DNA of 64,000 bases from Thermus neutrinimicus. Its GTDB lineage: Bacteria > Deinococcota > Deinococci > Deinococcales > Thermaceae. A program made the position numbers and the translations under genes. The stretch covers positions 67,507-131,506 of the forward strand of contig NZ_JAKTNU010000001.1 in assembly GCF_022760955.1 (NCBI RefSeq), in the 5' to 3' direction. A model generated the notes under the pieces. It saw only the letters and a list, made by a program, of their open reading frames with translations. It ran no database searches and was not told where the DNA came from. Positions 55,657 through 64,000 of this stretch are shown here, piece by piece. Within the stretch, counting starts at the first letter, position 1, and every line of letters begins with the position of its first letter.

Positions 55657-55667
55657 GGGAGGGCGCC

Positions 55668-58544
55668 ATGCGCTTTGAGAAAATCGCCCCCTACACCTAC
55701 CGCATCCCCCGCCAGGGAAAAATGCGGGTGGACGCGGTTTTCTTCGCCTCGGAGGAGATTCTTAAGGACCTCGAGGGGGAAAACTACGCCTCCTTGCAGC
55801 AACTCATGAACGTGGCCACCCTGCCAGGGATCGTGGAGCCCGCTTTGGCCATGCCCGACATCCACTGGGGCTACGGCTTCCCCATCGGGGGGGTGGCGGC
55901 CTTCGACCCCGAGGAAGGGGGGGTGGTGAGCCCGGGAGGGGTGGGGTTTGATATCAACTGCCTGCCTGCCGGCACCCGCGTACTCTTTCATGACCGCTAC
56001 ACCCGCCCTATAGAGGAGGTGGCGAGGGAAGGAGAACCCCTCCTCACCGTATGGCGGCTTGGGGAAAAACCTGAGGCAGGCAAAGCCCTCCTCCTCCTCT
56101 CCCGGGAAGCGGAAACCCTGGTGCGCCTCCGCACCGAAGGTGGGTTCATCCTGGAGGCCACCCCGGATCATCCCGTCTACACCCCCTCGGGGATGCGCCC
56201 CATAGGCACCCTGAAAAAGGGAGACCTGGTGGCCATCCACCCCTTCCAAGGCTTTCCCCACGAACCCCCTCCGTCCCTCACCCTTCTTAGCGAAGAAAGG
56301 GCCCAAGCCCTAGGCCTTGCCCTGGGGTTCCCCCAGGCAGCAGACGTGTTGAAAACGAAGGGGCTCCTTCCCCTGCGGACAGACCACCCTCGCCTACCCG
56401 CTATCCTCCGCCTTTTGGGCTACGCCTTGGGGGATGGAACCCTTTACCGGTCCCAAGGCAGGGGGTACCTGGTGCTCTATGGGGAGGAAGGAGGACTCCT
56501 GGAAGCCAAGGAGGACCTCAAGGGTCTGGGCTTCCAGGCCGGGGGCCCTTACGCTCGGGTACGAAACCACAGCTTCCGAGCACGGACCTTCACCTACCGG
56601 GAGGCTAGCCTTAAGATTTCTTCCCGGGCTTTGTTCCTCCTTCTCCACGCCTTAGGCCTTCCCGAAGGCCCAAAGGCGCAAACCGCTTTTGCCTTACCCG
56701 ATTGGCTCTTCTCCCTTCCCGCTTGGCTTAAAGCCAACTTTCTAGCAGGACTGTTTGGAGCTGAGCTCTCCGCTCCAAGGTGGGTAAGCGGACATGGGTA
56801 CAACCTCGCCTCTCCTGTGCTTTCCCAGTCCAAGCGGAAAAGCCTGTTGGAAAGTGGCCGAACCTTCATGGAAGCCCTGGCCTGCTTAATGGAAAGCTTG
56901 GGCCTGGAAGTCCAGTCCCTACGTGAGGAAGTGGATTGGGAGGAACCGGCTGATCCTTCCCACCGCTTCAAACTGATCCTCCGTAGTACACCCCAAAACC
57001 TCAGCCTTCTCTACGAGAGGGTGGGCTATGCGTACGCTCCCCAAAAGGCCTGGCTAGCCCAGGTTGCCGCCTTCTACCTACGCCTAAAAAGGGCCCACCT
57101 AGAAGCTCGGAAAAGCCAGGCCGAGGACGTCTTAGCCCTACGACAGGCAGGCCTAGGGCCAAAGGGTATTGCCGCCACCCTAGGCCTCCCGCAACGCTTC
57201 GTGGAGCGTACCCTGTACGAGAAGCGAGGCAACTTCCGCCCCTGGGGATTTCCCACCTTCCCTGAGTTCCTCCAAAGGGCCGGCCCCATGCTTTTTGACA
57301 GGATAGTGGCCATGGAAACCGTTCCCCATGGGGGAAGGGTTTACGACCTCTCCATGGCTCATGAGGGACACAACTTCGTCGCCGAAGGGTTTGTGGTCTC
57401 CAACTGCGGGGTACGCCTCCTGGCCTCCACCCTCACCCTGGAAGACCTCCTCCCCCGCCAAAGGGAACTGGCGGATGCCCTCTACCGCCTCATCCCCTCG
57501 GGGGTGGGAAGCCAGCGCAAGGACGTGCGCTTCAGCAAGAAGGAGCTTAAGGAAATCCTCAAGGAGGGGGCGGGCTGGCTCATCCGCAGGGGCTTCGGCT
57601 ACCCGGAGGACTCCCACTTCATCGAGTCGGAGGGCCGCCTCCCTTGGGCCAACCCCGACAAGGTTTCGGACAGGGCCTTTGAACGGGGAGCTCCCCAGAT
57701 CGGCACCCTAGGAAGCGGGAACCATTTCCTCGAGGTGCAGTACGTGGACCAGATCTACGACGAGGAAGCCGCCGAAGCCTTTGGCCTCTTCCCCAACCAG
57801 ATCACCGTCCTCATCCACACGGGAAGCCGGGGCCTCGGCCACCAGGTCTGCCAGGACTATGTGGAAAGATTCCTCAAGGTAGCCCCCCGCTACGGCATCG
57901 AGCTGGTGGACAAACAGCTGGCGGCAGCCCCCATCAAGAGCCCGGAGGGCCAGGACTACCTCCAGGCCATGGCCGCCGCCGCCAACTTCGCCTTCGCCAA
58001 CCGGCAGCTCATCGCCCACTTCGTGCGGGAGGCCTTCGAGGTGGTGGGCTTCCCGCCCAGGGAGCACGGCCTAAGGGTCCTCTATGACCTGGCCCACAAC
58101 AACGCCAAGTTTGAGGAGCACGGAGGAAAACGGGTTCTGGTGCACCGCAAAGGGGCCACCCGGGCCTTTGGCCCAGGGAATCCCGAGATCCCCCCGGAGT
58201 ATCGGCATGTGGGCCAGCCCGTGCTGGTACCCGGGGATATGGGCCGCTACTCTTACGTGCTTTCGGGAACGGAGAAGGCCATGGCGGTATCCTTCGGCTC
58301 CAGTTGCCACGGGGCTGGGCGCAAGATGAGCCGCCACCAGGCCAAGCGGGTGGCCCGGGAGCGCAACCTGATCAAGGAGCTTGCGGAAAGGGGCATCCTG
58401 GTGCGGGCGGCCACCAAGGCTACGGTGGACGAGGAACTGCCTGAGGCCTACAAGGATGTTTCCGTGGTGGTGGAGGCGGTCCAGGGAGCCGGGATCGGCA
58501 AGAAGGTGGCCCGCTTAAGGCCCCTCATCGTGGTAAAGGGCTGA
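55668..58544 (+). CDS. rtcB: RNA ligase RtcB, interrupted by an intein
   Basis: The precursor is 958 residues; the exteins together are 476, the normal size. RtcB joins 3'-phosphate or cyclic-phosphate ends to 5'-OH ends with GTP and Mn. The N-extein (1-97) ends SPGGVGFDIN; the C-extein starts at C580 with CGVRLL, so spliced RtcB has the Mn-ligand Cys at position 98 as in Pyrococcus. GSGNHFLEVQ and SSCHGAGR (the guanylated His) are intact. ATG 55668 (MRFEKIAPY) is chosen over a start 18 nt upstream. Without splicing the enzyme would be inactive. Confidence 0.95.
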   Translation: MRFEKIAPYTYRIPRQGKMRVDAVFFASEEILKDLEGENYASLQQLMNVATLPGIVEPALAMPDIHWGYGFPIGGVAAFDPEEGGVVSPGGVGFDINCLPAGTRVLFHDRYTRPIEEVAREGEPLLTVWRLGEKPEAGKALLLLSREAETLVRLRTEGGFILEATPDHPVYTPSGMRPIGTLKKGDLVAIHPFQGFPHEPPPSLTLLSEERAQALGLALGFPQAADVLKTKGLLPLRTDHPRLPAILRLLGYALGDGTLYRSQGRGYLVLYGEEGGLLEAKEDLKGLGFQAGGPYARVRNHSFRARTFTYREASLKISSRALFLLLHALGLPEGPKAQTAFALPDWLFSLPAWLKANFLAGLFGAELSAPRWVSGHGYNLASPVLSQSKRKSLLESGRTFMEALACLMESLGLEVQSLREEVDWEEPADPSHRFKLILRSTPQNLSLLYERVGYAYAPQKAWLAQVAAFYLRLKRAHLEARKSQAEDVLALRQAGLGPKGIAATLGLPQRFVERTLYEKRGNFRPWGFPTFPEFLQRAGPMLFDRIVAMETVPHGGRVYDLSMAHEGHNFVAEGFVVSNCGVRLLASTLTLEDLLPRQRELADALYRLIPSGVGSQRKDVRFSKKELKEILKEGAGWLIRRGFGYPEDSHFIESEGRLPWANPDKVSDRAFERGAPQIGTLGSGNHFLEVQYVDQIYDEEAAEAFGLFPNQITVLIHTGSRGLGHQVCQDYVERFLKVAPRYGIELVDKQLAAAPIKSPEGQDYLQAMAAAANFAFANRQLIAHFVREAFEVVGFPPREHGLRVLYDLAHNNAKFEEHGGKRVLVHRKGATRAFGPGNPEIPPEYRHVGQPVLVPGDMGRYSYVLSGTEKAMAVSFGSSCHGAGRKMSRHQAKRVARERNLIKELAERGILVRAATKATVDEELPEAYKDVSVVVEAVQGAGIGKKVARLRPLIVVKG
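55959..57404 (+). mobile_element. RtcB intein with LAGLIDADG homing endonuclease
   Basis: Intein of 482 residues (precursor 98-579) inserted directly before the RtcB catalytic Cys. It starts CLPAGTRVLF (Cys1); block B is TPDHPVY (T165, H168). The endonuclease motifs are LLGYALGDG (249-257, D256) and LAGLFGAE (359-366, E366). A helix-turn-helix-like segment (GPKGIAATLGLPQRFVERTLY) follows. The C-terminal block is HNFVAEGFVVSN: the usual penultimate His is Ser578, then Asn579, then Cys+1. G+C is about 50% in the 60 bases at 56701 and 72% in those at 58021, pointing to transfer. Confidence 0.93.
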
Positions 58545-58643
58545 TCCAAGCCCCGCGGGCCCAGCTAAGGGAGCCCCCATCCGTGCGAGGATCTCTGCGC
58601 CCCTTTTAAGGTTTCTCTAACCCCCATATGCTCCCATGAGGGG

Positions 58644-60113
58644 ATGAGGTTGGTCGCCCTCCTCTTGCTCCTTCCCTGGGCCCTGGCCCAGACCCTGCTT
58701 CCCGCCGACACATTTGGCCTTTCCTTCCGGGAGGAGGCCGGAGCCTGGATTTACGAGGGGGAGGGGGTGCGTTTGGTCCACGTACCGGGGGTGGGCTGGG
58801 TGGAGCCCTTGGACCCCTCCCTGCCCCCGCCCGATGGGGAAAGGATTCCCCTCGAGGCCCTGAAGGCCCTGGGCTACTTCCGCACCCCGGAGGCCGGGGT
58901 ACGCCACGGCACCCAGGGACGGGCCCTCCGCATAGTCCTGGACCTCCCCGGGCCCGAACCCGCACCTAAGCCACCCTCGGAGGGCCAAGCCCCAGGAACC
59001 CTTTCCCTCCTTCTCCCCTACCTGGCCCCGGGCATAACCCAGGTCCCCTGGCCCAAGGGCGTGGGGGCCAGGGTGCGCCTATTGCCAGGGGGCACGGAGC
59101 TCAGCCTAAGCTTTCCGGGAAAGCTCCTGCGCTACCGCCTCTTTCCCCTGAAGGACCCCGACCGCCTGGTCCTGGACCTCTATGTCCTCGAGGCCGAGGT
59201 GGAGGAACCCTTGGCCCCAGGGGTTCGCTACCGGGAGGTCTGGGCCTTTGCCCCAGAACCCCTAAGGCTCTACCTGGTGGAGGCGGAAAAGGGCAGGCTT
59301 GTTCCCGTGGGAAGGCCTGGGGTCCGGGCCCTGCCCAAGGACCTGGCCAAAGACGCCCTAGCGGTGTTGAACGGCGGGTACTTTGACCCCAAAACCGCCA
59401 CCCCCCTTGGCCTATGGGTCCAGGACGGGGTCACGGTCTCCTATCCCTTTGGCCGGGTGGCGCTCATGTGGGATAGCTTCGGTTTCTTTATGGGTTTCCC
59501 TAGATTTGAAGCGGTGGTCCAGGGACCGCGGGGCGAACGGGTGCGGGTGGGGATTAACGCCTCCCGAGCCCGCTACACCGCCCACACGGTCCCAGGACCC
59601 GTGGGAAAGGAGGGGGAGGAGGTGGCCTTGGTGGTGGGAGAGCGGGTGCAGGCCATCCTCCCTGCCCCCCAGGAACTTCCCGCCGGAGCCTGGGCCCTTA
59701 CCTTTCCCAAGGGGTCCCCCCCTTTCCCCTTGGAGCCAGGGGACCCCCTAAGCCTTTACGGCCGCCTGGATCCACCCGTCCGTTACGCCTTAGAGGGGGG
59801 CCCCCTCTTGGTTAGGGAAGGCCAATACGCCTTTGACCCAAGCCGGGAGAACTTCCGCGACCCCAGGCCCCTTCAGGCCATGGCCCCCCAGGCGGCCGTG
59901 GCCTGGACCCGGGAGGGGAGGCTTTGGCTTTTGGTCTCCGAACCCACCACCCCAGGGGTCCTGGCCCGGGCCCTCCTGGCCTTAGGGGCCTGGAACGCCC
60001 TGCGGATGGACGGAGGGGGCTCAGCGCAACTTTGGGTCAAGGGTAGGCTACGAAACCCTTACCAGGGCTCTCCCAGGCCCGTGGTGAGTGCCTTGGCCCT
60101 ATATGTCCCCTAA
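58644..60113 (+). CDS. Phosphodiester glycosidase (NAGPA/DUF2233) family protein
   Basis: A 489-residue exported protein (signal LVALLLLLPWALAQ). The C-terminal 270 residues form the NAGPA domain: VLNGGYFDPKT, GINASRARYTAHT, FRDPRPLQAMAPQ and RMDGGGSAQLWV are its active-site motifs. The N-terminal half is an unknown domain with Pro-rich linker (EPAPKPPSEGQAPG). Related enzymes cleave N-acetylglucosamine-1-phosphodiesters in cell-wall or exopolysaccharide. Start ATG 58644. Confidence 0.88.
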   Translation: MRLVALLLLLPWALAQTLLPADTFGLSFREEAGAWIYEGEGVRLVHVPGVGWVEPLDPSLPPPDGERIPLEALKALGYFRTPEAGVRHGTQGRALRIVLDLPGPEPAPKPPSEGQAPGTLSLLLPYLAPGITQVPWPKGVGARVRLLPGGTELSLSFPGKLLRYRLFPLKDPDRLVLDLYVLEAEVEEPLAPGVRYREVWAFAPEPLRLYLVEAEKGRLVPVGRPGVRALPKDLAKDALAVLNGGYFDPKTATPLGLWVQDGVTVSYPFGRVALMWDSFGFFMGFPRFEAVVQGPRGERVRVGINASRARYTAHTVPGPVGKEGEEVALVVGERVQAILPAPQELPAGAWALTFPKGSPPFPLEPGDPLSLYGRLDPPVRYALEGGPLLVREGQYAFDPSRENFRDPRPLQAMAPQAAVAWTREGRLWLLVSEPTTPGVLARALLALGAWNALRMDGGGSAQLWVKGRLRNPYQGSPRPVVSALALYVP

Positions 60114-60140
60114 AGGGCGCCTCCTCCCCCGGGAGGGCTT

Positions 60141-60204
60141 AGGCCGAGATCGGCCTTGCAAAAGGGCTTTACCGGGGCCCCACCCTGGCAGGGCCAGGGT
60201 GGGG
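60141..60204. terminator. Two hairpins between convergent NAGPA gene and pyk
   Basis: AGGCCG-AGAT-CGGCCT (60141-60156) and the very strong CCCCACCCTGGC-AGG-GCCAGGGTGGGG (60178-60204, 12 bp) lie in the 96-bp convergent gap. Neither has a clean T-tract directly after it. The larger one sits 5 bp beyond the pyk stop and could end pyk transcription or stabilise its 3' end. Confidence 0.6.
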
Positions 60205-60209
60205 TGGTA

Positions 60210-62940
<2,731 letters not shown>

Positions 62941-64000
62941 TTACACCCGCAGGGGCACCACCACCGCCTGGTACCCCTCCCCTGCCTCCGCCGGGGAAGC
63001 CTCCCCTGGACGCACCAGGCTAGGGCTTGCAGGACCGGAAAGCAACAACACCGCCTGGCCGGAGAGGGGGGAAAGGGCCTCGAGGAGATAGCGGGCGTTG
63101 TAGGCCACCGCCAGGGGCGTGCCCTGGAGGCGCACGGGAACCACCTCCTGTCCCTTGCCGTAGTCCCCCTCCGCCGAGAGCAGCGCCCGCCCCTCCTCGA
63201 AGAGGAGGTCCACCCTGTGGTTTTGCCGGTCAGAAAGGACACTCACCCGGCGCAGGGCCTCGCGGAAGGCCTCCACTTCAAAAGCCGCCTTCAGGGGGAA
63301 CTCCTTGGGGATCACCCGCTCATAATCGGGAAACTCCCCTTCCATGAGCCGGACGGCCATGCGCAGTTGCCCCTTATCAATGGGGGCGGGGCCCTGCGAA
63401 CCCCTGGTGGACAGGCCCAGAACCCCCGGTCCCAGGGCCAGGGCTACCTCCCCTTCGCCCATGCCCTTCAAGACCCTCACCATCTCGTCCACGCTGCGGG
63501 CAGGCACCACCACCTTTTTGGCAAAGGGCTGGGGTCTGGCAAGCCTGTAAAGGGCCAGGCGGTACCCATCGGAGGCCACGGAACGCAGTCCACCCTCGGA
63601 AAACTCCAACTGGACGCCCCGAAAAATCGCCCGGTATTCCTCGTTGCTGGCCGCATAGCGCACGTGGGAAAGGGCTTTGAGGAGTTCCTCCACCGGTAAA
63701 AGGCTGTGCAGGGAATAGGGCTCCGCGGGGCCTTCCAGGCTGGGGAAGAAAAGCTCGGGGTAGCCTTCATCGGGAGCAAGGCTTAGCCGGGTGCTGAAGG
63801 AACCCGAGGAGAGGGAAAGCTCCGCGCCAAAGGAGAGCTCCACCTGATCCCCAGGAAGGCTGCGCACCAGCTGAAAGAAAGGCTGGGCAGGAACCAAAAA
63901 ATGTCCCTCTCCCTCCGTGGGAAGCTCCAGGCGCACCTCCAGGTCCACCTCACCGTTGGTGCCGAACAACACCAGGGCCTCCCGCGTAAGGGCTAGGCCT
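62941..64000 (-). CDS. dnaN: DNA polymerase III beta clamp, 5' end outside window
   Basis: About 353 codons are present; T. thermophilus beta is about 375 residues (from memory), so the first 20-25 are missing. An internal GTG (63972) is not the true start because the frame continues open to the edge with conserved residues (ALTREALVLFGTNGEVDLEVRLEL). Typical features include FLVPAQPFFQLVRSLP, LSHVRYAASNEEYRAIFRGVQLEF and VASDGYRLALYR (subunit contacts). It encircles DNA and tethers DnaE. Its place beside eno-pyk matches the oriC-side order in HB8. Confidence 0.96.
   Translation of the reverse strand, partial: GLALTREALVLFGTNGEVDLEVRLELPTEGEGHFLVPAQPFFQLVRSLPGDQVELSFGAELSLSSGSFSTRLSLAPDEGYPELFFPSLEGPAEPYSLHSLLPVEELLKALSHVRYAASNEEYRAIFRGVQLEFSEGGLRSVASDGYRLALYRLARPQPFAKKVVVPARSVDEMVRVLKGMGEGEVALALGPGVLGLSTRGSQGPAPIDKGQLRMAVRLMEGEFPDYERVIPKEFPLKAAFEVEAFREALRRVSVLSDRQNHRVDLLFEEGRALLSAEGDYGKGQEVVPVRLQGTPLAVAYNARYLLEALSPLSGQAVLLLSGPASPSLVRPGEASPAEAGEGYQAVVVPLRV

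Overview
The window is a stretch of Thermus chromosome. The support is high G+C coding DNA, Thermus-type DnaE, DnaX and DnaN, many promoters with a -10 hexamer 6-8 nt before the start codon (leaderless style), and very dense packing with overlapping genes. The old yellow enzyme at 20718 looks, from memory, very close to the Thermus scotoductus chromate reductase CrS, so T. scotoductus or a near relative is my best guess. I count 75 protein genes (two cut by the window edges, one frameshifted), plus one possible 29-codon ORF. I see no rRNA, tRNA, CRISPR array, complete insertion sequence or prophage.

Layout. 1-10 kb: dnaE (left-edge fragment), a folate cyclo-ligase-like gene, a two-subunit 2-oxoacid:ferredoxin oxidoreductase, a CsoR/CstR-type regulator, dnaX with its A9 slippage site, and argB. 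9.9-17.5 kb: a ten-gene leftward run starting with nosD-nosF-nosL-nosL-nosY and ending with housekeeping hydrolases. It is divergent from a PCuAC-SCO copper chaperone pair and a small Ca-binding-type coiled-coil protein, and a large inverted repeat sits between the two operons. There is no nosZ. 17.5-24 kb: ZIP transporter with a palindromic operator, prfA, Nudix, old yellow enzyme, broken HEPN gene, quinone oxidoreductase, PfkB sugar kinase. 24.2-28.7 kb: a tungsten module of aldehyde ferredoxin oxidoreductase, MoaD-like protein and the TupABC tungstate transporter.

28.7-43.8 kb: asparaginase, HD protein, ispF, TPR proteins, SAM hydrolase (DUF62), surE, cold shock protein, SlyD, cysteine synthase, envelope proteins, PspA, dxs. 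43.8-53.4 kb: a NirJ/AhbC-like radical SAM enzyme, a cytochrome c552 homologue, moaC, TRAP permeases without a binding protein, MFS, Usp, folP-folB, a NYN protein. 53.4-64 kb: ndk, PP2C phosphatase, a lipoprotein, rtcB interrupted by a large LAGLIDADG intein, a NAGPA-type glycosidase, then pyk-eno-dnaN. In T. thermophilus HB8 (from memory) dnaN-eno-pyk lie beside oriC, so the origin may be just beyond the right edge.

How the genes work together. The copper genes look like a CuA/NosZ-type metallation set that either serves terminal oxidases or a nosZ elsewhere. The tungsten genes couple uptake, pterin cofactor and the W-enzyme. Two signals cut across genes. The palindromic octamer CCTCGAGG occurs about 57 times (hand count), far above base-composition expectation. 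Several divergent gene pairs are separated by only 16-32 bp that hold overlapping, oppositely oriented -10 elements. I see no wholly novel gene system; the strongest leads are the octamer, the RtcB intein with a non-canonical C-terminus, and the nosZ-less Nos cluster with its operator.
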